Below are positions 22,993 to 34,446 of a stretch of 64,000 nt of DNA, piece by piece (the stretch's first letter is position 1; every line of letters starts with the position of its first letter). The position numbers and the translations under genes are program-made. Source of the DNA: Diphasiastrum complanatum (lineage: Eukaryota > Streptophyta > Lycopodiopsida > Lycopodiales > Lycopodiaceae); contig CM055097.1 of assembly GCA_029204225.1 (NCBI GenBank), positions 54,738,320-54,802,319 of the forward strand, written 5' to 3'. The notes beneath the pieces were generated by a model. That model worked only from the letters and a program-made list of their open reading frames with translations. It was not told where the DNA came from and searched no databases.

Positions 22993-23067
22993 TGAAACTG
23001 ATTGATGACAGTGTCAAAGCTGACTAACATGCGGCCTTATGAAACTGATTGATGACAGTGTCAAAGC
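22993..23067. repeat. 28-bp direct repeat
   Basis: TGAAACTGATTGATGACAGT plus the next 8 bases occurs at 22993-23020 and again at 23040-23067, exact, with 19 bp between. It sits at the boundary between the GRF island and the unfamiliar region to the right. Confidence 0.95.
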
Positions 23068-24084
23068 AATATGTGGAGAGACGGAGGGTCATCCCACAAG
23101 AAATAGGCGAAACACATGTAGAGATTCTAGTCTTCATTTATCTAGTGCAATGCTTTTAGGAAACATTTGCAGTGAAGACCTTCAGGCTTCAGGTACCAAT
23201 AAAGTTTGTTCAACATGTGCATTCATTGATCCTATTGATCCCTATATGGTCATTGCTTGGAAAACCAGCCTAGTCTAGGAATAGAACCTAGAACCTAAAG
23301 TTTTCTCAAAAGCCAACTTCAAAGATATAATGCACTATGTTGACTTCTTAAAAACCTATAAAATTTTGAATTTTGTAAAAAAATAAATTATTTTTAGTCA
23401 AATATATGTAAGATTCTAATGTGTTGGCTTTTGAATATATAAGATGCATGTAGATCATTTATAATACTAAACCACGTAAGATTTTAGAGTGGGAACTATC
23501 CTTTTAACACATTCTACCATGAAAACAATTGTTTTAGCGAGCTAAGTTGATGCCCAAGAAAAAATAGTTGGGTGCCAATGATCTTTGAAAATTTAGATTT
23601 TTTTATCATGCTGAATATAATTTGGCAGATCAAAAACAGTTTTGATTGATGCACTAGTTTTTAATAAGGCTAGCTAAAGAAAGCCTCAAACACATAACCA
23701 ATAACAATGATAATATAATTAAATTAATATAAAAGTAATGTATGTGTTAAGCTTTGTTGCGATAGCAATAAGCTATAAGCTATTGTGACAGTTTGTTACA
23801 AGAATATTGAGATGTCTCCTAGGTGAAATTCAACATTAAAATGAATTTTGTTATTTTTTTAAACTATCTTAAAATGGTATTGTTAATTTTTTTAATTTTT
23901 CTACAATTCCAATTTCTTGCACGAGGCAAAGCTTTTCGTGATATATGAATCACCTTGTTTCTATTTGTGATGACACTTCTTGGCATGATACATATGTGGT
24001 AGATGAATTATTTCACTTGGTAGGAGATTTGTCAAGATGCTGAAAGTTGGCATTTATGCAATGTGAAAAATTCAACTAGTTTAG
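23068..24084. other. AT-rich stretch, no recognisable feature
   Basis: Stops are dense in all frames and no repeat or domain is evident. Confidence 0.3.
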
Positions 24085-26339
24085 TTGAGATATTTTGACA
24101 TTTCTGAGGTCAACATGAAAGTTCAACTTAGAGATAGATTTTTTTATGTCAATAAAGGCCTAAATAGTGTTACAGTTGAGTCTGTGATTCTTTACAATGA
24201 CAAACATGAAGCTGATAATTGGAAGTCAACAAAATATACGAAGAATTCGTGGGTGTTGTTGCATCCATCATCAAAGGGCAATTTTCGACAGAAGAAGAGG
24301 GCAAAAATGACATACAAATCTAATTGGAAAGCAAAAATTCTGGAGTTAAAGACTACTTCGGGAGGTCACTCTATATCAGAAGTACAATATGTATATATGC
24401 ATTCAAAAATAAAAGTACAAAATATCAATCCTCATGATCATCGAAAATGTAACTGTAAGTATATCAAAACGTATGCACTCTACTACAATCATAGGTGTTT
24501 TTTTTATTGATGCTCTTCAGATTATGATTTAAATGCTTCAACATTTTTTTTCTTTCAAATTTATAACCATCATGCATAAGTGAATGGGAGCCAGCACAAT
24601 CACTTGTAGGAATAATGGACGTGATTCACTCTGATGTTGGAAAGCTGTAATACAGAGGAAGAAGTCCAAAGGAACTTGCAGATTTTTGTGGTATATATTT
24701 TTATGAATCTTTATTTATGCCACAAACGGATGGAGGTTTTGGCAAGCTCGAAGCAATTCCATTGCCTAGTTTTCAGAATGATGAGTGGCCTACTTCTTAC
24801 ACTATCGTTTCTGAATCCTTCAGATGCAAGCCACTCATTGATGTTAGAAATGCTATGAAGATAAGTACGGGCTCGAAAATTGTTCACCTAAGTTGGTTTA
24901 TCTCATTGCATATATTTCTTGATTTTTTCTCAAGTGTTAGTGTTCGAAGGACTCCAACTTTATTTGTTTGCAAGGATTTATCAGATGAGACTTTGTCAGA
25001 TCTCATGAATCAAGGCTGGGATAATAAAACAAATAATGACATAGAATGCAAGATTAAAAAGTCGTTAATGATCTTTCGTTATCATATCAATAAACAAATG
25101 CTCAGTCTCACATTTAGCTATCAGAGATACAAGAAAATTGAAGGTACATGGCTACCACTAGATCAAGACTTTGAACTAAATGGTCACTCAAACCGAATGG
25201 AGATAAGCATTATCTACAATAAAAAATATTTGACTATGGTTGAGGTGGTGATGAGAAAGTTTCTCCTTGTGATCCTCATATTGCATCATCCTCATTTTAA
25301 TCATCCTTTAAGGATATTAGTCATTTCCTTATCGACACTCTTGATAAGGATAGTGATTTTCTTGATGTAAATACTGATGTGCTTCGGGACTCATTCATTG
25401 GCCAGAATATTACTACTGATGAATCGATCTCTATAGATGAATTTAAATGTCTTTTTAGTTTGCCAATGTATTATATAAATGACAATGTATATCTTACTAC
25501 AGCTGATTTGTGTCAGTTTTTTGACTATCGTGAGGATGAGGTGCTATGTTTATTATCCAGCACAATTTCTGAATAATCCGACTTTGTAGATTTTGAAACA
25601 GATGACCTTGTTGCTGGAATTGATTATGATGATGAGGATGGACTTATGACTGGTGGAGAATGCTCAAAGAGAGCTTTATCAAATTTTGTTGAGCATGGAC
25701 GAAGCATACCATATGATGAAGAATTCACTGCATTTCAATCCTAGATAAGCTTTCCTCGTCCATCATTAATGCATTTCACAGATGATTCTTCTTCTATAGG
25801 TGGTCATAATATTGATCATCCGGATCTGGTTGCTGATGATGATGGAAAATGTGTAAGTGTTTAAACTTTCTTGCATTAGAATGTTGTTAACTTATTTTTT
25901 ATTATAGGATGCTCTCATAATTGATGACTTTGTTGCGAGACAAGGTGGTTACAAACAACATTCATTCTCGTTCCAGAGGGATAGTGGACTTGGCCAGTAT
26001 CTTAGGCATTTTTTGAAGAATGAGATCTGTATTGCTCATTTGAAGCTGAGCCCAGTTTGGGAGACTCTGATAATGGTAGTTAAAGCTTTACCTTTTTATC
26101 TAGGAGGACATAAATTTGTTAAGACAAATAAGCTCATTTTCATCAAAAGATCTTATGTTTTGAACATGCTAGATTTTACTGATGAGAATGTGAGCTCCCA
26201 TTATTCATTGTACTCTACTACTTATATTGAACTTAGTGGAAATAAGTATAATGCACATCTATTAGATGCATACTCAAGCAAAGAATTTTTTCATGACAAT
26301 ACAGCCATAGAAGCTAACACAAAAGCTGATGATGAATAG
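24085..26339 (+). pseudogene. Unrecognised coding region Q, intron-bearing, decayed
   Basis: I do not recognise this protein. The first block (24085-24450) reads LRDRFFYVNKGLNSVTV and NWKAKILELKTTSGG; the spacing of aromatic residues is weakly like a BAH domain, which is only a guess. A second block (about 24600-24870) reads PKELADFCGIYFYESLF. A third (about 25245-25852) is acidic, reads LTTADLCQFFDYREDEVL and GIDYDDEDGLMTGGE, and has in-frame stops near 25573 and 25742. A short GT-AG gap (25853-25907) joins it in phase 0 to a last block (25908-26339) with RQGGYKQHSFSFQRDSG, ending at a stop. Long open blocks, a plausible intron and biased composition argue for a real former gene. It converges on region P. 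Confidence 0.5.
25853..25907 (+). other. Candidate 55-bp intron in region Q
   Basis: GTAAGTGT donor, T-rich stretch and TTATAG acceptor; reading phase is kept across it (DDDGKC then DALIIDDF). It is short for a plant intron. Confidence 0.5.
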
Positions 26340-26804
26340 TCAACACTTTGTATTTTGTTATAATAAAATCAATACATTTACATTGAGTAATCCTCCCCTC
26401 TCTCGTTCCATGAATTTGCAAGCAATTCTGAACATGTCATTATTTGATGACAATGGTGACTGAATGTCTTTGTTATCTTCTACTCAACAATCATCTAATT
26501 TTCTCTTCATGTATGAAGTTGCATGCGTTTCTAAACTTGTTGTATTGTGTGGACTTTGTTATATGTCGAATTTGAACTCTATGGTAGAACCATTAAAACA
26601 ATTGACAAATGTAGTTTTGTTTTTCATTGGTTTCTCCATGTTGTGTATTTTGATGAAATGCTGTCCGTGCTTGCCAATGTGACTTCTTTACCCCTTGTGA
26701 TGACCAGATACTCATGCGTCCAAATGTGTTTGCAAAAAATGTTGTGTGATCTCTTAGTATGTGCTGCAGATGTTAAAACCATATTGTCAGTCTTATGTTT
26801 GGAT

Positions 26805-29079
26805 CTAAATATATATGGAAAATTGAAAGCATCTTGAAAAATTTATACTAACTATGTAATGAGTGATGTGATCTTCTCTCCATGCTTTTGATACTGCATC
26901 AACAAACTCGACACAAGTCTTTTGTACAACTTTCTTATCAATATCAGAGTATTTATCTTTTCTGAAAATACCAATCATACTATCAAGCTTCTTCCATACA
27001 TCAATTTTTAGTACTCTAGTTTTGCTGCTCTTCTCAAAGTCCTGAGTGGCAGCGAGAATATCTGTCCAGACTGAGTGTTGAATATTAAAAGCCTTACTAG
27101 TATGATTTGATAGGAATCGACGTGCTTTTGCTTCTCCTATGCTTGACATAGTTGGCATATTTCCAGTCTTTTCTGAAAGCTTTTCATCTTTTTGAATTTT
27201 GACATGTCCCTTATGAAGTCCTGCTTTTGATAACACTTCTTCTAATCGAGAGATAGCTTCCTTTGTGGATGATGTTGGCTTACTATTCCAAGCAAAAACT
27301 ATATGAAGATAAGTGATCTTTTCTATTAATCTAACTTCTGCATGAAGAGTGCAAACATGCACATTTTTCAAGGGGATAGGTAGCACAGGCTTCCAGTTTG
27401 GATCTGCATATTCTCTAGTAATTCTTGAAGTCCTAGTAACATCTTTTTCCATTTTCATGCAGATATCCATATGGACCTAGGATAAGATGTCCTTGAGAAT
27501 ATCCATGATAATATATCATGATCCTCCTTCAGCACCTGTCCAAAGAACTAATTAAACTTAGTTTACAAAGAATTAATACTATTCAATGAATCTAATGTAA
27601 TAATGAGGCTAGTTACCTGAAACGCTGCCAACCACCATATATTATTTTCTGACTGGACACTGAATCTGAAATCTTCTTGGTCCTCTGTTTGTGATAGTGC
27701 ACCATTCATGAGAGTTATATTAACCCTCTCCATCTTCTGCCCTTTTACAATTTCTGACTCATCTAACTTAAGTATTATGATTATTTTGCCATTCACCTTT
27801 TCAAAGGTTATATTATAGAATGTGACGATGTGCATCAACAAGTAATTTAGATCAACAAATAAGTTGTTTGATGAATTATAGGATATTGATCTTCCATCAG
27901 GTTTATATTCCTCCTCAATATGAAATGGAGTTCCAATGATCTTATGCATACCTATGTTTAATGTATCCCTCTCTTGCCTCAAGTAATATGTCCTAGGGAT
28001 TGGGATTTTTCTAGTTCGAACTCGCTTAAAAGCTTCTCTAATTAGTTTAAATATTGTTGCATATGCTTCCCTGCTAATACCTGCAAAATCACAAGCACCC
28101 TGAACTATAGTCTTATCTATTTTTTTTTTAATGTTCACCATCAAAGACTCTGTTATTTTACACTTAAAATTTGAACTCTATTGTTTATCATGATACACTC
28201 AGTGGATTTGCATGTCAATATTGAACACAACGACATTCCTAGTGAAGCATTGTCCTTAATATTCTGAGGAGCTACTAATGCAGATATGCAAAAAAATAGA
28301 TAGTTAGCAGAATATCACCATAGCTGAAATTAAATCCAAATGTCATTGATCAAGTTAAAAAAATCAGAGTATACTTACTTGAATGCACAAATCCTTCTAT
28401 TTCGATAACCTCCTTTTGAAAGCATTTGAATATCCTTGCAACTTTGTGGCTTTCGCTTCTTACTTCTAGCCTTCTTCTTAGCCAATTTCACATCCTTCAG
28501 TAATTGTAAGTTTTCAGTTCGAATAGATTGTAATATTGATTTCATTTGTTCTAATTCCGATTTGATATTGATTGTTATCTTCTGTAATGATTCATTATTT
28601 TTTTTTTTAAGTTGGTCATTTTTCTCTAACGTCTTTTGGATAAGACAATCTCTATTTTGACAATAAGAGGATATCCGTATTAACTCACCTTCTAAAATGT
28701 GAATTTTATTCATATGAAGTTGTTTTCCATGGTTCTGCAATCTCTCACAATATCCTAGTAATCCAATATGCCCATTGCATATCCATGTAACTAAATGAGT
28801 TATTGAGGAGAATGTGGGATGTGTCAAAGTGCTTGGATCTTGTGGATATAATGTTCCATCTGTCCACAAATCCAAGTTCTTCTTTCTTTCTGCCCTATAA
28901 CCAGAACGATCTTCAACATATATTTGAATTCCTTTGCCTCCTCTTCTCTGCAAAGGTGCCAAATCAATAGGGATATCCACATGTAGATGATACAATGTCG
29001 TCATAAAAAAAAACAATAGAGTAATTAGATGCATCAAAGTACTATGAACAGATTTTTTGAAGCAAAATAAAATACTCAT
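26805..29079 (-). pseudogene. Unrecognised coding region P, intron-bearing, probably decayed
   Basis: Three minus-strand blocks have splice-like borders. Block 1 (29079-28379) has GGKGIQIYVEDRSGYRAERK, then THLVTWICNGHIGLLGYCER and a Lys/Gln-rich coiled coil, ending at a GTAAGTAT donor. Block 2 (about 28164-27617) has GACDFAGISREAY and IILKLDESEIVKGQKMERVN, ending at CAG/GTAACT. Block 3 (27535-26805) follows an 81-bp gap with a GGACAG acceptor and holds KNVHVCTLHAEVRLIEKI and VWKKLDSMIGIFRKDKY; a frame change is needed near 27460. Block 1 and block 2 do not join in phase, so an exon is missing or the frame is damaged. The CTLHAE..IEK wording reminds me of uncharacterised repetitive proteins, perhaps of DNA transposons, but I cannot verify this. 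Confidence 0.5.
27536..27616 (-). other. Candidate 81-bp intron in region P
   Basis: Minus strand reads TTTCAG/GTAACTAG at the donor and TTTGGACAG/GTG at the acceptor, both in phase 0. The following exon frame (VLKEDHDILSWIFSRTSYP) stays open for 25 codons. Confidence 0.55.
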
Positions 29080-29149
29080 CTTTGATTATATTATATACTC
29101 TATACGATCAATCCAATCTCCATGCTTGTCTGCTTGATTCAAATGAACA

Positions 29150-30011
29150 TAATGCCATGAAGGCTGTTGGGTTACCTTGGTGTGGGCATCCTGATTTGCG
29201 ATGTCTTCCGCCACATCCATAGCATCATATCATTGGCAAAATGCCATCGCCTCGGAGCTGGATTGCATAAACTGATATACGCTCTTCAATAGGTCCTTCC
29301 ACATAATATAGTGGAGAACTGTCGTGGGTTTAGGCTCCCATAGATCTTGGCAATGCACATGGCAAATGCACAATTGGCACCAATCTTTCACCTATTGTCT
29401 TTAAAATGGGTCCATCTATTGAAGATGAACTGCTTGGGTGCGCCATCTGCTCAACTTGCTTGCTTGTTGTCAAGGGCGGATCTTGGAACTTTTGATGTCT
29501 TTCTGTTACTGCTAGTTTTGTAATACGAAACTTCTTAGTTGGGCAATTGGCAATGTGATGGTTCTCAAAACAATATGATCATTGCCCGTTTTGAAGCAAC
29601 ATTACATTTTGAAGCAGCGACACGTGCCTTTGGATCATGTTCCAGATCTTGATCTTGAGCCGTTAAATTATTTTGGTCATCATCCTTTCTTGGTGAAGCT
29701 TGTTCTTCTCTTGTCTCTCCGTTATTTTGCATTAGTATTGTCAAAATTCTTGAACCTCTTATTGATGGTAATTCAGATATTTCATCCAACTTAGATTTTG
29801 AGTCAGTATCTCGAAAGGCCAACAATGTCGATTCAATCTTCATGGCATCAACAAGAACTTGTTTCAATGTAGTGTAAGAGGTGAGGTTCTTCATTTGATC
29901 GCTCCTCAGACCTTGGATAAAGTTCTTGATGATCAACGATGTTGGGATTGTTGACAGTCCTTTGCTATGTGATAGATCCGATGAAGGTATGCACAAACTG
30001 TCTCCTAACAT
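29150..30011 (-). pseudogene. Ty3/gypsy-type gag remnant (element G), minus strand
   Basis: The open part (30011-29565) holds IIKNFIQGLRSDQMKNLTSY and LVDAMKIESTL, the usual Retrotrans_gag layout. After a frame change a zinc-knuckle-like CFENHHIANCPTKK appears near 29560, then sequence with several stops to about 29150. Its N-terminal end lies towards the leader and LTR at 31.8-32.4 kb on the same strand. Protease and RT are absent: the element is cut at about 29.1 kb where region P begins. Confidence 0.65.
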
Positions 30012-30109
30012 TGCATGCTAACTGAGTAGTCGACATGTTGTTTGTGGATGGATGGATAAATGAATTTCTATGTAAGATTGCTCTTCAAAAGATGACTGAT
30101 GATGCACAA

Positions 30110-30610
30110 TGTTCCAAATAGTGGTTTTGTTTGGTTTTGCTTCTTTGTTTTTTTTTTTTTTTAAGATTCAAAAAACTGAGGAATCACAAAAAGTCTACCA
30201 GATTTGGGATTCACAAAAAACTAGAGGTTTTGGGGATTCAAGAAAACTGGGAGTAAAAAAACTGGGGATTTTGGGGAGTCAAGAAAACATGGGAATTTGG
30301 GGAGTCTAAAAATGTTGTAATTATGGGATTCAAGAAAATTGGGAGTAAAAAAAACTAGGGGTGTTGGGGAGTCAGAAAATGTGGGAATTTTGGGGTTCAA
30401 GAAAATTGGGAGTAAAAATAACTAGGGGTTTTGGGGAGTCAACAGAACTAAGAGATTTGAGGATTCAAAAACCTTGGAAATTTTGGAATTCAAGAAAACG
30501 TGGGAATTTGGGGAGTTAGAAAAAGTGGGAATCAAATATGAGAAAGTAAAAAACTATGGGAATTCAAATTTTTGGAATTCGGAATTTGGGAATATGGATT
30601 TGGGAAGGCA
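30110..30610. repeat. Degenerate minisatellite (TTTTGGGGATTCAAGAAAAC type)
   Basis: About a dozen imperfect copies of a 17-40-bp unit mixing GGGGATTCAAGAAAA, GGGAGTAAAAAAACT and GGGGAGTCA run through this stretch. The array lies in what should be the leader of gypsy G. Confidence 0.8.
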
Positions 30611-30840
30611 AATAGTGGGTTTATTTTTATTTTTATATTTTTTAGAAAAATAAAAAATACATCGGGCACCTCTAAAAAGTCTAAAAATAGGCTAATATGA
30701 GTATGAGTACCGAAAAACTTAATAAAATAAAACCAAGAAAAACGTTCATAGGTGTCTAAATCTCCATGAAAAAAGGGCAAAATAAAAAATAATAATAAAA
30801 TAGAATAAAAAAAAACATCTTAAGTTATCTCTCTGAACAG

Positions 30841-31640
30841 GACGGGCTACCGGGTAACTGGGAAGGCCAGAGCGAGAAAGGGGAGTGAGGTGGACGCAGG
30901 CTAGGAGAAGAGAAGGGCGGGAAGGGACTGAGGGTAGGGCACGAAGCTATAGGCAAAGGGGCAGATCAGGACAGTGGAGCAGTAGCAATCGAGGAGCAAG
31001 CAGTGAGGAGGGCGAGAAGGAGGCAGCGAGGAGAGCCTGGAGTAGGCAGCTGAGAGGGGGCTTGTGGAGGTCAGGGCGGGAAGGGAGGTAGGCAAGCAAT
31101 AGGAGGAGAGCGCAGATCGAGGTGAGGGGAGTGGAAGCGGAGGGCAGTGAGAGTGAGGAGAAGATGAGAAGGCCAAGGCGAACAATAGAGGAGCGAGAGG
31201 CAGACAGCCAGGAGCAGGCAGCCAGGAGGAGCAGGACAAGGAGCGAGGGGAAGGAAGCGTAGGCAGATGAGGGAGTAGGCCAACAAGCACAGGCAGGCAG
31301 GTGAGCGAGGGGTAGGTAGCCAGGGGGAGCAGGGTAAGGAGCGATGGGAAGGAAGCACATGCAGGTGAGGGAGCGGACAGGGAGTAGGCAGGGAGAGGTG
31401 AAGGCAGGGAGGGATCGTAGACAGGTGAGGGAGGGAGCGAAGGTAGAGCAGCAAGAAGGTGCAGTAGGTGAGGAGAGGGGAGTGTTGGAGCAAGGATGGA
31501 ACAAAGGACAGGGAGCACTTGTAGAAAAGCTATGATGGAGGTGGAGTATGATGGATCAAGGAGCAGCAATGGAGGTGGAGTGGAGTGGTGTGGAGCAGAG
31601 AGAAGTGATGGATGGAGAAGAAGATTAGTGTTGGAGGAGA
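30841..31640. repeat. Purine-rich (GA/GGA) block with imperfect short repeats
   Basis: The plus strand is overwhelmingly purine (GGGAGCGAGG-, GGCAGGCAGG- and GAGGGAGC-like words) for about 800 bp. Open frames read on either strand are low-complexity Ser/Leu/Pro or Arg/Glu/Gly sequence and are not genes. On the coding strand of gypsy G this is a pyrimidine-rich leader. Confidence 0.8.
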
Positions 31641-31811
31641 AGAACTTTTTTCTTTTATTTTTTCTTTTTCTTTTCCTTTCTTAATTCAGGGAATAAATTC
31701 AAAAAACCAATATAAACCATGTAATAAACAAAACATTTGAAAAACAAACTGAACGCAGATCAACAAAAACACAACCAAAAAATACTATGTTGATGAAAGG
31801 TTAACATTTGG

Positions 31812-31829
31812 CTCCCGGCAATGGCGCCA
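31812..31829 (-). other. Primer binding site, tRNA-Asp type (gypsy G)
   Basis: The minus strand reads TGGCGCCATTGCCGGGAG, two mismatches from the tRNA-Asp complement. It places a 5' LTR immediately to the right. Confidence 0.85.
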
Positions 31830-32048
31830 ATGTTAAGCCGAGAAAAAGACGGGTTTCGCATCTCTTTCTCGGTCGTGTGTAGTACAGGAAGTGGGCTCGG
31901 TCCAACTAGGAGCCTTGGAGATGTTGCCTTTCACCAACTAGCTTAAGATCCGATCATAAAACTGCATTCTAAAAACTAAGCATATTTCACACTCACATTA
32001 CCATGGAGAGAGAGGAAGAGAGATTATGAGGGAGGGAAAGAGAGAAAG

Positions 32049-32137
<89 letters not shown>

Positions 32138-32378
32138 GGTCAGAGTTCTATTAACCTTCGAATGATGGAAATACAAGGAAAATGGTCCCTTTTTATAAGA
32201 GTGAAACCCCCTCATCATCCATTGGCTACTGAAGTTTCATCAAGATCACAATCTTGACCGTCCGAATCACTTTGTGTTTCTTGGGTGCAAGTTGTGTTTT
32301 TTAACTTAGGAACTTGCAAAAGCTAAGCTAAAATATTTTATTTAAATATTAGTGCACATGGCACTTCTAGCCTAAAGG
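31830..32378 (-). repeat. Ty3/gypsy LTR (element G, 5' LTR), minus strand
   Basis: It lies directly upstream of the primer site on the minus strand. It has a TATA box (minus-strand TTATAAAAAGGGACC near 32184-32198) and, downstream of it, a long CT tract, the same order as gypsy K. The right border near 32378 (CCAACATTGGGCC on the minus strand) is approximate. Confidence 0.7.
32053..32135. repeat. (GA)n microsatellite inside the gypsy G LTR
   Basis: About 41 GA units; (CT)n on the element's own strand, downstream of its TATA box. Confidence 0.95.
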
Positions 32379-34446
32379 CCCAATGTTGGAATTATATGCG
32401 CAGAATGCCAACTGGTTGTTTGATCCTAATATTTTCGACTCTCTACCACATTCATGTAGCATTTGGGTTTACTATAGGAGCCTTTTGCCGACTTTTGAAA
32501 TATTCCATGTCATTCCTAGAATCAGGCAACACCAAGACGAAACCGAGCATACAGATTGGGAGGTTGCTAAGCGAGCCCTTATCACACAGTTCAAACCGCA
32601 AAAGTTTATGGAAGACTCTTTCCTACTTTCAAGTAAAATTAAAATGGAAAAGCGGGAAATGGTTCGAAATTACATTGAACGGGTGAAACATCTTAGATCT
32701 GAATGCGAACCTGAGCTGATTAACGAAAATGCCATGATTATGTGGTTTTTGTCAGGTCTATCTAAACGGATCAGACGTGAGTTAAAACGCCATAATGAGT
32801 ATGCACTCTTGCAAAATGCTATGGATGATACAATTCGGGAGGAGGATGAAGATTCAGATTAGGAGCCAAATATCAGTATATTTCCTTATACAGTAGGGCA
32901 GACTACTACGACATCCACCACTATTGCATCAACGAATGCCAATGCTACTGCAGAAATGATGCTCAATGAGTTTGAGAAACTTGGGAAGAACCAGCAGAAA
33001 CAGATGGAAAAGTTGTAGTTGCAATTTGATGAGAAAATCAAAGCATTGGAAAATTTCCACGGGGAAGCAAACAAGGAACCTAAAAAGCTTGCAAAGACTT
33101 TTCCTACTAGGAAAATGTCTGGTGTTCTATTTGTACAAGAAATCACACAGTGAACGAGTGTCCTCAATTGAAAAAACGAATGGAACTCAGTGTTTGCCAT
33201 CTGTGTAATTCACCTGATCATGAGACTGCTTTTTGCAATTTCAACCCTCGGATAATTCAACAACGGTATGCCTAGATGGGATATCGAGAACCACAGTATG
33301 GAGGTGATCCAGCAATAAGACCGCGACAATCTGCTCTTGGATACCCGACACGTTTAGCTTTACCTGCCCCACCAAAGCACTCCGCTCCTCCTACCAGTTT
33401 GATAGAACCAGAACCTTATGAAAGTGCTGAGCAATGGAACTATGGTAATAATCAGGAAGGTGGATCTTTATAACAGTATGCCATTTATGCTGCCACTCAA
33501 CAACAAGCTTCTAGAAATTGGACCAGAGCACCACTTGGATGCTTTGCATGTGGAAAAAATCATCATAGAGTTGTAGAATGTCCAAATAAAGAGAAATTTA
33601 TACCATTCTATCGTGAATGTGGTTATGGGCATTGCTATAAAGACTATCCAGCAAGACCGAAGCCACCACCAGCTACATCACTTGTAAATTTGGCAAAGAC
33701 CAGTAGCTAAGAATAAACCAAGTGCACCCTTGATGGTGGTCACCAGAGCACAAAAGCAAAAAGAACTAGTAGTGGATCCAGTACCTGCTCATTCTATACC
33801 ATTAAACGATACACCAACAACATCGGGAGTCTATCGAAATATTAATACAGAAAAACGAAGATATTAGAATATGAGGCAGTGGATTAAACATCTACAAGAA
33901 GAAGAGGAGCTCGAAGCTACTAAATCAACAATTGAAGTTCGGTCTTCACCATTGCAGCCTTCAACAAATTTACGTACGGATATGAATGATCAGTTACATC
34001 ATCTTGAAGAACCCTTCAAGATGACTGAACTAGAAGCATCACAAACAAAACTACTCATGAACATTTTGTCTAGTAAGATCAATATTCCATTGGGAGAGTT
34101 CATGAAGTTGGTGCCAAAAGCAAAAGAAGTCTTAGCACAAAAGTTAGCTCAAGAAGAACTAGAACTCCATCATGAGTCACCTTTTGTGCTAGATTTGAAG
34201 AATCTAATGAAGTACTCCATGTTGGAGCCGCTTGGGAAAGTGAACAAAAGCATATCACTATGCCGATACAGCATAGACAATTTCCTAAAGAAGAACCGTG
34301 ATAGATGGCGGTTCAGGAGTTAACCTGATTTCTACAAAACTATGTGAAAAATGCGGTCTTAGAAAGATCAAACCTACTACTTTTGCTATTAAGCTAGCTG
34401 ATCAAACGACAGTTCATCCATGAGGAATGGTGGAAGATATACTTGT
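32379..34446 (+). pseudogene. Ty3/gypsy gag-protease remnant (element H)
   Basis: The first ORF (32383-32862) contains the Retrotrans_gag core AKRALITQFKPQKFMEDSFL and NYIERVKHLRSECEPEL. After a stop, zinc motifs appear in other frames: HTVNECPQLKKR, CHLCNSPDHETAFC and CFACGKNHHRVVEC. Further on (33871-34320) a linker is open, then VIDGGSGVNLIS near 34290 marks the retropepsin active site in its gypsy form (D-G-G for D-T/S-G). The N-terminus is cut where the minus-strand LTR of gypsy G abuts, and the C-terminus where LTR L begins. It is the same family as gypsy K. RT and integrase are missing. Confidence 0.85.

Noticed and set aside
24085-29079. Insertion from a giant virus or an endogenous pararetrovirus
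   Set aside because: Intron-like borders and convergent genes made me consider it, but no capsid, polymerase, RT or movement-protein motif can be read, so the origin stays open.
30901-31569. Several overlapping 140-222-codon frames, Ser/Leu/Pro-rich (minus) and Arg/Gly/Glu-rich (plus)
   Set aside because: All come from the purine-rich block, which avoids stop codons by composition. No homology-like pattern.
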